Positions 42,889-52,017 of a stretch of 64,000 nucleotides of DNA are shown here, piece by piece. Made by a program: the position numbers and the translations under genes. Position 1 is the stretch's first letter. The number at the start of each line of letters is the position of its first letter. Source of the DNA: Ectopseudomonas composti (GTDB lineage Bacteria; Pseudomonadota; Gammaproteobacteria; Pseudomonadales; Pseudomonadaceae); NCBI RefSeq assembly GCF_001567565.1, contig NZ_LSSW01000029.1:620001-684000 (forward strand), read 5' to 3'. The notes beneath the pieces are model-generated. The model was not told the DNA's origin. It made no database searches and saw nothing but the letters and a program-made list of their open reading frames with translations.

Positions 42889-44781
42889 ATGCATGACAAT
42901 CAATTGACCGACCTTGAACGCCTGACACTGTCCCGTCGCCGCTTCATCAGCGCGGGCGCTCTGACTGGCGCTGCTCTGTTTCTTGGCGGCGGTCTGCTGG
43001 GGCGCAGCGCGCTGGCCGAGGCGGTCAGTGCCAACAGCCGCAGCCCGCTGATGGGCTTCGCCAATATCGCCGCCTCCAGCGCCGACACCATTACCCTGCC
43101 GTCCGGCTATTCGTTCAATACCCTGATCAGCTGGGGCCAGCCGCTACATGCAGGCGGACCGTCGTTCAAGGGCGACGGCAGCAACAGCGCCGCCGAGCAG
43201 CTGCTGCAGTTCGGCGACAACACCGACGGTATGAGCTTCTTCCCCTGGCCGGGTGACGCGGATCGCGCACTGATGGCGATCAACAACGAGTACGTCAACT
43301 ACCGCTACCTGCTGCCACACGGCGAGCTGCCGAAATCCGCCGAGGACGTGCGCAAGGCGCAGAACGCTGAAGGCGTGACCGTGATCGAGGTGCGCCGCCA
43401 AAACGGCGCCTGGAGCTTCGTCCAGGGCTCGCCCTACAACCGCCGCATCCACGGCAACCTGCCCATCGAAGTCAGCGGCCCGGCCCGCGGTCACGACCTG
43501 CTCAAGACCAAGGCCGACCCGGCCGGCATCGAGGTGCTTGGCACCTTCCAGAACTGCTCCAGCGGTCAGACCCCGTGGGGCACCTACCTGACCTGCGAAG
43601 AGAACTTCAGCGACTGCTTCGGTAGCAACGACGCCAACCTGCAATTCAGCGCCGATCAGAAGCGCTTCAGCGTCGAGCACGACAGCGGCGAAAACCAGTG
43701 GCACCACTTCGACCCGCGTTTCGATCTGGCCCAGAACCCGAACGAGCTGAACCGCCACGGCTGGATCGTCGAAATCGACCCCTTCGACCCAACCTCCAAG
43801 CCGATCAAGCGCACCGCCCTGGGCCGCTTCAAGCACGAGAACGCGGCGCTCACCACCACTCGTGATGGCCGCGTGGTGGTGTACATGGGCGACGACGAGC
43901 GCGGCGAGTTCATCTACAAGTTCATCACCCGCGACCGCCTGAACCGCAGCGACGCCAAGGCCAACCGGCATATCCTCGACCACGGCACCTTGTACGTCGC
44001 GCAGTTCGATGCTGGTAACGGCGACGCCGACCAGCCGCGCGGCCAGGGCCGTTGGATCGAGCTCAGCGCCGGCAAGAACGGCCTGACCGCAGCAAACGGC
44101 TTCGCCGACCAGGCCGAGGTGATGATTCGTGCACGCCAGGCCGGTACCCTGGTTGGCGCTACCCGCATGGATCGCCCCGAGTGGATCACCGTCAGCCCGC
44201 AGGACGGCCAGGTCTATTGCACCCTGACCAACAACAGCAAGCGCGGCACGGACGGCCAGCCCGTCGGCGGCCCCAACCCGCGCGCCAACAACCTCTACGG
44301 GCAGATCCTGCGCTGGCGCGAAGCGGCCGATGACGCCGCGGCCGACACCTTCGCCTGGGACCTGTTCGTGGTCGCTGGCAACCCGGTGGTGCATCCCGGC
44401 ACGCCCGAGGCAGGCAGCCACGCAATCAACGCCGACAACATGTTCAACAGCCCTGACGGCGTCGGTTTCGATGGCGGCGGTCGCTTGTGGATCCAGACCG
44501 ACGGCAAGTACAGCAACGAGGGCGACTATGCCGGCATGGGCAACAACCAGATGCTCTGCGCCGACCCGCAAAGCGGCGAGATCCGCCGTTTCATGGTCGG
44601 CCCCGTGGGCTGCGAAATCACCGGCCTGGCCTTCTCGCCGGACTACCGCACGATGTTCGTCGGCATCCAGCACCCTGGCGAAGCGGGCGGCTCGTCCTTC
44701 CCCGACCACCAGCCCGGCGTGCATCCGCGTTCGAGCGTGGTGACCATCACCCGTAAAGACGGCGGCGTGATCGGCGCCTGA
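42889..44781 (+). CDS. phoX: PhoX family alkaline phosphatase
   Basis: A 630-residue exported phosphatase. A Tat signal with the twin-arginine block SRRRFISAGALTGAA is at about residues 16-35 and is cleaved near ALAEA. The rest is the DUF839 beta-propeller fold, with metal-binding acidic residues in CEENFSDCFG and DDERGEFIYKF. PhoX enzymes remove phosphate from organic esters in the periplasm using calcium and iron. The start is preceded by AGGAG 8 bases away. The PHO box upstream supports control by PhoB. A strong hairpin follows the gene. Confidence 0.92.
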   Translation: MHDNQLTDLERLTLSRRRFISAGALTGAALFLGGGLLGRSALAEAVSANSRSPLMGFANIAASSADTITLPSGYSFNTLISWGQPLHAGGPSFKGDGSNSAAEQLLQFGDNTDGMSFFPWPGDADRALMAINNEYVNYRYLLPHGELPKSAEDVRKAQNAEGVTVIEVRRQNGAWSFVQGSPYNRRIHGNLPIEVSGPARGHDLLKTKADPAGIEVLGTFQNCSSGQTPWGTYLTCEENFSDCFGSNDANLQFSADQKRFSVEHDSGENQWHHFDPRFDLAQNPNELNRHGWIVEIDPFDPTSKPIKRTALGRFKHENAALTTTRDGRVVVYMGDDERGEFIYKFITRDRLNRSDAKANRHILDHGTLYVAQFDAGNGDADQPRGQGRWIELSAGKNGLTAANGFADQAEVMIRARQAGTLVGATRMDRPEWITVSPQDGQVYCTLTNNSKRGTDGQPVGGPNPRANNLYGQILRWREAADDAAADTFAWDLFVVAGNPVVHPGTPEAGSHAINADNMFNSPDGVGFDGGGRLWIQTDGKYSNEGDYAGMGNNQMLCADPQSGEIRRFMVGPVGCEITGLAFSPDYRTMFVGIQHPGEAGGSSFPDHQPGVHPRSSVVTITRKDGGVIGA

Positions 44782-44796
44782 CGCCGGCAGCGGCAT

Positions 44797-44827
44797 ACGA
44801 CGCGAGCCCTGCGCAGGCTCGCGTCGT
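44797..44827 (+). terminator. hairpin after phoX
   Basis: A perfect 12-bp stem ACGACGCGAGCC/GGCTCGCGTCGT with a 7-nt loop begins 15 bases after the phoX stop. The following T-run is short (TTAAT), so it is probably a terminator of modest strength. Confidence 0.65.
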
Positions 44828-44893
44828 TAATACCACCAGAAATGCCCTATAGTCGTGATGCCTGCCGCAAGGCTGCCACTGGACGACACACGC

Positions 44894-45283
44894 ATGAAAG
44901 GATGGATTCTAGGCCTGAGCCTGCAATTGCTGGCCACACTGCTGCTGGCTGGTGAGGTGACGACAGTGATCGGGCCGGTGGAGCAGATCGAAATCCTCGA
45001 GATCGGCCAGGGCCCCAATACGGCCGTGGACAGCTGCCAGGAATACAGCGTGACAGCAGAGGAAGTCGCCGACTTCCTGCGCCACGCCATCGTCATCACT
45101 CACCGCCAGGAACACGACTGGTACCTCTACGGCCCCTGCTACGCCAGTGGCACGCTGACCAGTCGCTACGGCCACTGGCACTGGCTGCTGCGCAACATGG
45201 GCACCGGCTGGCTGACGGCCGTCACCGGCGAGACCTTCGTGCTCGCTGATCCACGGCAGGAGTCGTCGCTGGGCGACGATTAA
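44894..45283 (+). CDS. small secreted protein of unknown function
   Basis: A 129-residue protein with a likely signal peptide (residues about 1-20, KGWILGLSLQLLATLLLAG). The mature part is acidic and contains two cysteines (VDSCQEY and YGPCYAS) that could form a disulfide, plus an aromatic-rich YGHWHWLLRNMGTGW segment. I do not recognise a family. It lies between phoX and a cupin gene on the same strand. The start codon has no strong ribosome binding site; an ATG 13 codons upstream would spoil the signal peptide. Confidence 0.65.
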   Translation: MKGWILGLSLQLLATLLLAGEVTTVIGPVEQIEILEIGQGPNTAVDSCQEYSVTAEEVADFLRHAIVITHRQEHDWYLYGPCYASGTLTSRYGHWHWLLRNMGTGWLTAVTGETFVLADPRQESSLGDD

Positions 45284-45478
45284 CCTGACAACGGCCTGTT
45301 GAGGCGTTTTCAGGAGAAACTGCCCTCGCCTCCGCGGCGTCTGATCCACCGCTCGCGCACGCTCAACCAGGCAGGCGGCAAGACGTTTCCCCGGTACCCG
45401 ATGTCGCTGCCACGACTGGCTCCGTTATCCGACCCTGCTAGCGTGCATGACCTACAGCCCTTATCGAGCGAGAACGAC

Positions 45479-45841
45479 ATGCTGCACAGCATCAAGCAAG
45501 GCATCACCCTGGACGAACTGGAACTGGCCGGCACCCTCGAGGACATCGGTGTCGAGATGCTCGAAGGTGACAACGCCATGTTCGCCCTGACCACCTTCGC
45601 CACCGAGGACGAGTCGGTCAGCGCCGGCTACTTTGGCGTGCGCCGCAGCCGCTTCCGCCTGCCCTACACCTTCCACGAGCAGGCAGTGGTAACCCTCGGC
45701 GAAGTGAAGATCACCAACGAAGCCACTGGCGAAACCGCCCACTACAAGGCCGGTGATTCCTTCTTCGTCGCCAGCGGCACCAACACCCTCTGGGAAGTCG
45801 TGAGCGACAGTTTCACCAAGCACTACCTGGCCGTCGACTGA
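45479..45841 (+). CDS. cupin-domain protein (EutQ/DUF861-like)
   Basis: A 120-residue single cupin. The conserved LPYTFHEQAVVTLGEVKITN (strand with a His metal ligand) and YKAGDSFFVASGTNTLWEV blocks match the DUF861/EutQ cupin group, related to (S)-ureidoglycine aminohydrolase. Whether it acts on ureides is unknown; the urea transporter and glyoxylate genes nearby are only suggestive. The start MLHSIKQGI is chosen because upstream codons look non-coding. The MITE at 45843 begins right after the stop codon. Confidence 0.78.
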   Translation: MLHSIKQGITLDELELAGTLEDIGVEMLEGDNAMFALTTFATEDESVSAGYFGVRRSRFRLPYTFHEQAVVTLGEVKITNEATGETAHYKAGDSFFVASGTNTLWEVVSDSFTKHYLAVD

Positions 45842-45842
45842 A

Positions 45843-46101
45843 GGGCACCTCTAAAAACTACCTGCGTTGCCATCGCGGCGTTAAAAACAGGTTCACAGCC
45901 GAAGGCTGAACGTGCTTTAGCGCGGCCCCGAAGGGGTGAGCGAAGCGAATCAAGTGCTCATTTACAGCTCGTAAACTCCGCTTTTTCGCCTGTTTTTGCG
46001 GGGCCGCCATCGGTATTGCGCTGGCTGCCTCGGCTCGGGCTTCCTGCTTCGCTCTACCTCCTGCATCCATGCAGTCGTCGCATACGTTCTTAGAGGTGCC
46101 C
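45843..46101. mobile_element. MITE with target-site duplication
   Basis: A 259-bp element bounded by GGGCACCTCTAA and its exact complement, extending with one mismatch for a few more bases. It is flanked by TGAA on both sides (45839-45842 and 46102-46105), a plausible 4-bp target duplication that includes the cupin stop codon. It has no coding capacity and shares GTTAAAAACAG, GCGGCCCCGAAGGGG and CGCCTGTTTTTGC with the element at 17326. Confidence 0.8.
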
Positions 46102-46116
46102 TGAAACGACAGATGT

Positions 46117-46521
46117 TCAGAAGGTAACGCCGGCCACCAGCGCGATATTGCTGTAGGGCCGGCACTCGCCGGTGCGGATTTGCACCCGCGCCGTGCGGCA
46201 GGCAGCTTTGAGCTCTTCATGGCTGACCAGTTGCCGCTCACCCAGCTCACCCGCTGCGGTCAGCGCCTCGATGGCCTCCAGGGTCAGAGGCGCGACTTCA
46301 AGGGTTTCGCGGGCCAGCAGATGGCCCTGCACCTGCATTTCGCTGAGCACCACCTTGAGCGTGGTGACGAAATCCGGCACGCCAGCGGTCAGCGCCAGAT
46401 CGATGCACGGCGTGCCCGGCGGGATCGGCATACCGGCATCGCCGATGACGATGACATCGCCATGGCCGAGCCGAGCGATGGCGGCGGAGAGTTCGGCGTT
46501 GAGCAGCGGAGTCTTCTTCAT
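46117..46521 (-). CDS. rbsD: D-ribose pyranase
   Basis: A 134-residue protein that interconverts beta-pyranose and beta-furanose forms of ribose so that RbsK can use them. The catalytic His20 lies in LGHGDVIVIGDAGMPIP, and the C-terminal YSNIALVAGVTF is the family signature. It is the last gene of rbsBACRKD and overlaps the rbsK stop by 4 bases (ATGA). Confidence 0.94.
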   Translation of the reverse strand: MKKTPLLNAELSAAIARLGHGDVIVIGDAGMPIPPGTPCIDLALTAGVPDFVTTLKVVLSEMQVQGHLLARETLEVAPLTLEAIEALTAAGELGERQLVSHEELKAACRTARVQIRTGECRPYSNIALVAGVTF

Positions 46522-47426
46522 GCGGGCAACTCGTGACGATGAGGGATCGAGGGTTGGGCGCCTGGCCGGGTAACGGCCAGGGCGGCGGCCTGCTGGCCAA
46601 GGGTGATGGCCGCCTCCAGGCTCATGCCTTCGGCCAAACCGGCGGCAAAACCACCGACGAAGGTGTCGCCGGCGGCCGTGGTGTCCACGGCGACCACCGG
46701 CGCGACCGGTACGTGCAGGTGGCGAGTGGCATCGGCATACAGCACGCCCTGACGACCCAGGGTGATCAGCACGCGCCGGGCGCCGGCCTCGAGCAAGCAC
46801 TGAGCAGCGCGCAAGGCGGTTTCCGGCGAGTCCACCGGCAGGCCGGTCAACAACGCGGCCTCGCTTTCGTTAGGAATCAGGTAATCGACCAGGCCGTACC
46901 AGTGCGCCGGCAGCGGGCCGACAGCCGGAGCCGGGTTGAGGATCACCATACGCCCCAGCGCATGGGCGCGGGACAAGGTGGCCTCGACTGCCGCCGCTGG
47001 CACTTCCAGTTGCGCGATCACCACCTCGGCATTGGCCAGCAGCGCCTCGTGGCGCTCGACGCGCACGGGGCTCATCTCACCATTGCCACCGGCGACGATG
47101 ACGATGGCGTTCTGCCCGGCATCATCGACCAGAATCGAGGCGATGCCGGTTGGCGTACCGACAGCGACATCAACCGCGCTGCAGTCGATACCCTCGGCCA
47201 GCAGGCCACCGCGCAGCTCGCTGCCGTAGGCGTCATCACCCACGCAGCCCACCATCGCCACTCGCGCGCCGAGGCGCGCTGCCGCCACGGCCTGGTTGGC
47301 GCCCTTGCCACCGGCAGCGGTGAAGAAGCCATGCCCGGCCAGGGTTTCACCGCCAACCGGCAGACGCGGCGCGCGCACGATCAGATCCATGTTCAGGCTG
47401 CCGACTACCACTACGTTCGCTTGCAT
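46518..47426 (-). CDS. rbsK: ribokinase
   Basis: A 302-residue PfkB-family kinase that phosphorylates ribose at O5. GGKGANQAVAAARLGA near residue 39 is the first PfkB signature, and DTTAAGDTFVGGFAAGLAEG near 245 contains the catalytic Asp. The start MQANVVVVGSLN follows GAGGAA, giving the normal length. Located between rbsR and rbsD in the ribose operon. Confidence 0.95.
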   Translation of the reverse strand: MQANVVVVGSLNMDLIVRAPRLPVGGETLAGHGFFTAAGGKGANQAVAAARLGARVAMVGCVGDDAYGSELRGGLLAEGIDCSAVDVAVGTPTGIASILVDDAGQNAIVIVAGGNGEMSPVRVERHEALLANAEVVIAQLEVPAAAVEATLSRAHALGRMVILNPAPAVGPLPAHWYGLVDYLIPNESEAALLTGLPVDSPETALRAAQCLLEAGARRVLITLGRQGVLYADATRHLHVPVAPVVAVDTTAAGDTFVGGFAAGLAEGMSLEAAITLGQQAAALAVTRPGAQPSIPHRHELPA

Positions 47427-47475
47427 TGCAGGTGTTCCTCTCCATCGAGCACAAGGCTGCGGGCCTTGCGCTCGA

Positions 47476-48474
47476 TCATGCGTCAGGCGCTGCACTGGAC
47501 TCGCGCAGCACCAGAATGGGTTCGATCAGTTGCTGAGTAACGGCCAGCCCCGGGGTGCGGATACGCTCCAGCAGGCGTGCGGCGACCTGTTCACCCAGCT
47601 GGCCGATGCACTGACCAACCGTGGTCAGCGCCGGATGCAGATAGCGGCTCACTTCGATGTCGTCGAAGCCCACCACCGACAGCTGCTGCGGCACCTGCAG
47701 CTGGCGTTCGGCGGCGGCGCGCAGCACGCCCAGCGCGATCATGTCGTTGCCGGCGAAGATCGCCGTAGGCCGTGGCTCGGCAGCCAGCAGCACCTGCGCG
47801 GCAGCGTGGCCGGCCGGGCTGGTAAACGGGCAATCCACTACCGCCAGTGCCTCGATGCCCGCCTCCTCCAACGCACCGCGATAACCGGCGGCGCGCAGCT
47901 GGGCCACCTGGGTGCTGGCCGGGCCGCCGATGCAGGCGATGCGCCGATGGCCCAGTTCCAGCAGATGGCGGGTCGCGAGATAAGCGCCCTGCTCATGATC
48001 GACGCGCAACTGGTCGGCGCTGACGCCGTCCAGCGAGCGGTCGACCAGCACCAGCGGCACACGCAGACTGGCCAGCGCTTCGGCGAAGGCCGCGTCGCTG
48101 GCCACGGTGGCGACGATCAGGCCGTCGATGCGCCGCTCCAGCAACACGCGCAAGTAGCGCAGCTGTTTGTCGATGTCGTCGTCGGAGTTGCACAGGATCA
48201 CGCTGTAGCCGTTGCGCTCGGCGTGATCCTCGATGCCGCGGGCCAGCTCGGCGAAATACGGGTTACTGGCATTGGGCAGCAGCAGGCCAAGGGTGCCGGT
48301 GGCACGCCCCCGCAGCGAACGGGCCACGCCGCTGGGCACGTAGCCCAGCTCGGCAATGGCCGCTTCGACCTTGCGACGAACCTGCTCGCTCACAGGGCGA
48401 GTGCCGTTCACCACGTGAGACACCGTGGTGTAGGAAATGCCGGCGCGGGCGGCGACGTCCTTGATGGTGGCCAT
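47476..48474 (-). CDS. rbsR: ribose operon repressor, LacI family
   Basis: A 332-residue LacI-family repressor. The DNA-binding ATIKDVAARAGISYTTVSHVVNGTR is residues 2-26 (described by its core AGISYTTVSHVVN), a hinge helix follows with VARSLRG, then a periplasmic-binding-like ribose-sensing domain. It starts 6 bases after the rbsC stop and lies inside the operon it controls. The palindrome in front of rbsB is its likely operator. Confidence 0.93.
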   Translation of the reverse strand: MATIKDVAARAGISYTTVSHVVNGTRPVSEQVRRKVEAAIAELGYVPSGVARSLRGRATGTLGLLLPNASNPYFAELARGIEDHAERNGYSVILCNSDDDIDKQLRYLRVLLERRIDGLIVATVASDAAFAEALASLRVPLVLVDRSLDGVSADQLRVDHEQGAYLATRHLLELGHRRIACIGGPASTQVAQLRAAGYRGALEEAGIEALAVVDCPFTSPAGHAAAQVLLAAEPRPTAIFAGNDMIALGVLRAAAERQLQVPQQLSVVGFDDIEVSRYLHPALTTVGQCIGQLGEQVAARLLERIRTPGLAVTQQLIEPILVLRESSAAPDA

Positions 48475-48480
48475 GGACGG

Positions 48481-49461
48481 TCAGGCCCGGCGCTTGGCGC
48501 GGTAGCTGCGGTAGGTGTCGAGAATCACCGCGACGACGATCACCGCACCGGTGATGATGCGCTTGGTCGGCTCGCTGGCGCCGATCTGCGCCAGACCCGC
48601 CGCCAGCACGGAGATGATCAGCACACCGAAGAAGGTACTGATAACCGAACCACGCCCGCCCATCAGGCTGGTACCGCCGATCACCACGGCGGCGATCACT
48701 TGCAGCTCCAGGCCGGAGCCGGCGTTGGGGTCGGCGGCTTCCAGGCGGGAAATCTGGAACAGCGCGGCCAAGCCGGCGAGCAGGCCCATCAGGGCGAACA
48801 CGGAAATCTTGTACGGCTTGGGGTTGATGCCGGCCAGGCGTACCGCTTCCTCGTTGGTGCCGATGGCCACCAGGTAACGGCCGAACACGGTGCGGGTCAG
48901 CAGCAGGTGCGCGGCGCCGATCACCAGCAGCGCGATCACGAACGACGGTGAAATGCCGGCAACCAACGGCGTCGACAGCCAGGCATAGGCGTCGCCAATG
49001 TAGGCAGTGCGCGAGTCGGTGAGCTGGTAGGCCACGCCCCGTGCCATCTCCAGCACGCCGAGGGAAACGATGAACGAAGGAATACCCCAGGCCACGGTGA
49101 TGATCCCGGTCACGCTGCCGGCCAGCGCGGCGCAGGCCATGCCCAGCAGCGCGGCGGGCAGGATGCCCCAGCCGAAGCCGAGGGTGGCGACGCTGACCAC
49201 CGCGGCGGCCAGGGCCAGCACCGAGCCCACCGACAAGTCGATGCCGCCGATGATCAGCACCAGGGTCATGCCCACCGCCAGCACCATCAGGTCGGGAATC
49301 TGGTTGGCCAGGGTGGTGAAGGTCGCATAAGACAGAAAATGGCTGCTCAACGAAGAAAACAGCACGATCATCGCCAGCAGCGCGCCGGCCAGGCCCAGGT
49401 AGGTGCCCAGGCCCTGATGGGTGCCGCTGCGCTTGGCCGGCGTGGCGGATGGAGTGGTCAT
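48481..49461 (-). CDS. rbsC: ribose ABC transporter permease
   Basis: A 326-residue inner-membrane protein with about 10 helices, of the BPD_transp_2 family. The family blocks GGIDLSVGSVLALAA, GTNEEAVRLAGI and GGTSLMGGRGSV are present. Its ATG overlaps the rbsA stop (ATGA). A TTG two codons earlier is too close to the ribosome binding site to be preferred. It forms the channel for ribose with RbsA and RbsB. Confidence 0.95.
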   Translation of the reverse strand: MTTPSATPAKRSGTHQGLGTYLGLAGALLAMIVLFSSLSSHFLSYATFTTLANQIPDLMVLAVGMTLVLIIGGIDLSVGSVLALAAAVVSVATLGFGWGILPAALLGMACAALAGSVTGIITVAWGIPSFIVSLGVLEMARGVAYQLTDSRTAYIGDAYAWLSTPLVAGISPSFVIALLVIGAAHLLLTRTVFGRYLVAIGTNEEAVRLAGINPKPYKISVFALMGLLAGLAALFQISRLEAADPNAGSGLELQVIAAVVIGGTSLMGGRGSVISTFFGVLIISVLAAGLAQIGASEPTKRIITGAVIVVAVILDTYRSYRAKRRA

Positions 49462-51026
49462 TGGCAAAGCTCCTGTAACGGGGGGGCGACGTCGCCGAGC
49501 AAGGCCTCACGGCTGCGGTAGCCGGCGAAGGCGGCGGCCAGCAGACGATCCTGGCTCCAGTCATCGCGGTCGAAGGTTTCGATCAGGCGGCCAGCAGACA
49601 GCACGCCGATGCGGTCGCAGATCAGCATCAGCTCGCGCAGGTCGCTGGACACCACCACCAGGGCCTTGCCCTGGCGCGCCAGCTCACCGAGCAGGCCATA
49701 GATTTCGAATTTGGCGCCGACGTCGATGCCACGCGTTGGCTCGTCGAACAGCAGCACCTGGCAGTCGCGCTCCAGCCAGCGGCCGATCACCACCTTCTGC
49801 TGATTGCCGCCGGACAGCTCGCCAACTGCCTGATGAGCGCCATTGCAGCGGATGCGCATGGCATCGATCTGCCGCTGCGCCAGGGCCTGCTCGGCCGCCG
49901 GGCGCATCAGGCCGTGTTTGGACACCGCTGGCATATTGCCCAGCGCCAGATTGGCGGCGATTGGCTGGCCGAGTAGCAGGCCTTCGCCCTTGCGGTCTTC
50001 GGTGATCAGCGCGATGCCGTGGCGCACCGCCTCGGCAGGCGAGCGCACCTGCACCGGCAGCGGCGGATTGCCGATGGCCACCTGGCCGCTGTCGGCGCGA
50101 TCGGCGCCGTAGATCAGGCGCAGCAGCTCGGTACGGCCAGCGCCGATCAGCCCGGAGATGCCGTAGATTTCCCCTGCCCGCACGCTGAACGATACGTCGT
50201 CGACCTTGCCGCGGCGGCTCAGATTGCTGATTTGCAGCAGCGGCGCGCCGATCTGCCGTTCGCCCAGATCGATGGCCTCTCCGACCTCGCGGCCGACCAT
50301 CAGGGTGACCAGCTCGTCGCTTGAGTAGCGGTCGATGGGCTCCACCGCCACCAGCTGGCCGTCGCGCAGCACGGCGATGCGCTGCGCCACCTTGGCCAGT
50401 TCTTCCAGGCGGTGGGAGATGTAGACGATGGCCACCCCTGCCTCACGCAGGCGCTGGATCTGCTCGAACAACAGATCGACCTCGCGGGCGGTGAGCATGG
50501 CCGTCGGCTCGTCGAGCACCAGCACGCGGCACTCGCCGATCAGGTTGCGGGCGATCTCGACCATCTGCTGATGGCCGACGCCCAGCGCCGCCACCGGTGT
50601 ATCCGGATCGATGGCCTCCAGGCCGACCCGCGCCATGGCTTCGCGCGCCATCTCGCGCAGGCGACCACGGGCAATCCAGCCAGCCCGGCTGGGCAGGTTA
50701 TCGAGAAACAGGTTCTCGGCCACGGTCAGGGTCGGCAGCAGGTTGAGCTCCTGCAGCACCATGCGCACGCCGAGGCGCTCGGCCTCGCGGCGACTGGCCG
50801 GCGCATAGGGCTGGCCGAGGAAGCTCAGCGAGCCCGTGGTCGGTTGCTCCAGCCCGCAGAAAATCTTCGAAAGGGTACTTTTGCCGGCGCCGTTCTCGCC
50901 GGTCAGCGCCAGCACTTCACCGGCGCGCAGCTCCAGCTCGACCCCGCCCAGCACAGGCTGGACGTAGGTCTTGCCGATATCGCGAGCGGCGAGAACGGTC
51001 TCGCCGCCGGTTACCGCGTGGGTCAC
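49458..51026 (-). CDS. rbsA: ribose ABC transporter ATP-binding protein
   Basis: A 522-residue protein with two fused ATPase domains. The first has Walker A TGENGAGKST (about residues 42-51), LVLDEPTA and VYISHR. The second has ISGLIGAGRTE, LSGGNQQKV and LLFDEPTRGIDVGA. The second Walker A is degenerate, as usual for sugar importers of this group. Overlaps rbsB upstream and rbsC downstream by 4 bases each. Confidence 0.95.
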   Translation of the reverse strand: MTHAVTGGETVLAARDIGKTYVQPVLGGVELELRAGEVLALTGENGAGKSTLSKIFCGLEQPTTGSLSFLGQPYAPASRREAERLGVRMVLQELNLLPTLTVAENLFLDNLPSRAGWIARGRLREMAREAMARVGLEAIDPDTPVAALGVGHQQMVEIARNLIGECRVLVLDEPTAMLTAREVDLLFEQIQRLREAGVAIVYISHRLEELAKVAQRIAVLRDGQLVAVEPIDRYSSDELVTLMVGREVGEAIDLGERQIGAPLLQISNLSRRGKVDDVSFSVRAGEIYGISGLIGAGRTELLRLIYGADRADSGQVAIGNPPLPVQVRSPAEAVRHGIALITEDRKGEGLLLGQPIAANLALGNMPAVSKHGLMRPAAEQALAQRQIDAMRIRCNGAHQAVGELSGGNQQKVVIGRWLERDCQVLLFDEPTRGIDVGAKFEIYGLLGELARQGKALVVVSSDLRELMLICDRIGVLSAGRLIETFDRDDWSQDRLLAAAFAGYRSREALLGDVAPPLQELCQ

Positions 51027-51979
51027 GGTTTGGTCACGAGTTCGACAGGGGTCTCGATCACGCCGTCTTTGGCACCGGTAGACTCACCCTTGACCAGCTT
51101 GAGCGCCGCTTCGATACCGAACACCGCCTGGCGCGCCGCAAACTGGTCGGCGGTGGCGAGTACGCGACCGTCCTTGAGCATCGGCTTGATGGCGTTGATG
51201 TTGTCGTAGCCGACCACCTGCACCTGGTCCTTCTTGCCAGCGGCGCGTACAGCCGACACGGCGCCCAGAGCCATGCTGTCGTTGCCGGCCAGCAGTGCTT
51301 TGAGGTTCGGGTATTCGTTGAGCATGGCCGAGGCCACGGCGTTGCCACGGTCGATTTCCCAGTTGCCGGACTGCACACCGACGATCTTCATGCCGGCCGC
51401 TTCCATGGCGTCCTTGAAGCCTGCGGTGCGCTGCTGGGCGTTGGTGGTGGTGGACACGCCTTCGATGATGCCGACTTCGTCACCAGCCTTGAGTTTTTCC
51501 TTGGCCAGGTATTCACCGACCAAGCGCGCGCCCTTGCGGTTGTCCGGACCTACGAAGGGCACGTCCAGACCTTTGCTCTTGACCACTTCGGGGTCGAGGC
51601 GGTTATCGATGTTGACCACCTTGATACCGGCATCGCTGGCCTTCTTGATCACCGGCACCAGGGCCTTGGAATCGGCGGGCGCAATCACCAGGGCATCGAC
51701 CTGGGAGACGATCATCTGCTCGACGATGCGGATCTGCGCCGAGGTATCGGTTTCGTCCTTGATGCCGTTGGCGATCAATTCGAACTGGCCGGGGTGTTCT
51801 TTCTGGTAGGCCTTGGCGCCGTCTTCCATGGTGCGGAAGAACTCGTTGGCCAGGGATTTCATCACCAGCGCGACGCGAGGCGGCTCGCCTTCGGCGGCAT
51901 GGACACTGGAAAAGCTGACAAGGGCGGCGGCGCCAAGGGCGATGGCAGCGCAGAGACGGGCAGGACGGAAAACGGACAT
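51023..51979 (-). CDS. rbsB: D-ribose-binding periplasmic protein
   Basis: A 318-residue exported binding protein. A signal peptide (about residues 1-28, ending SSVHAAEG) precedes a Peripla_BP_4 fold with VIAPADSKALVPVIKKASDAGIKVVNIDNRLD (cited by its core AGIKVVNID) and LLAGNDSMALGAVSA. It is the first gene of the operon. The start MSVFRPAR is chosen so the signal peptide has the right form; GGAG lies about 10 bases upstream. Confidence 0.95.
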   Translation of the reverse strand: MSVFRPARLCAAIALGAAALVSFSSVHAAEGEPPRVALVMKSLANEFFRTMEDGAKAYQKEHPGQFELIANGIKDETDTSAQIRIVEQMIVSQVDALVIAPADSKALVPVIKKASDAGIKVVNIDNRLDPEVVKSKGLDVPFVGPDNRKGARLVGEYLAKEKLKAGDEVGIIEGVSTTTNAQQRTAGFKDAMEAAGMKIVGVQSGNWEIDRGNAVASAMLNEYPNLKALLAGNDSMALGAVSAVRAAGKKDQVQVVGYDNINAIKPMLKDGRVLATADQFAARQAVFGIEAALKLVKGESTGAKDGVIETPVELVTKP

Positions 51980-52017
51980 GAGGAAGCACTCCGTGGTTAT
52001 TGTCGTTTTTATCGGCA

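Noticed and set aside
43144..44796. Minus-strand frame opposite phoX
   Set aside because: Val/Ala/Gly-rich shadow with no recognisable domain; phoX on the plus strand has a Tat signal, motifs and a PHO box.
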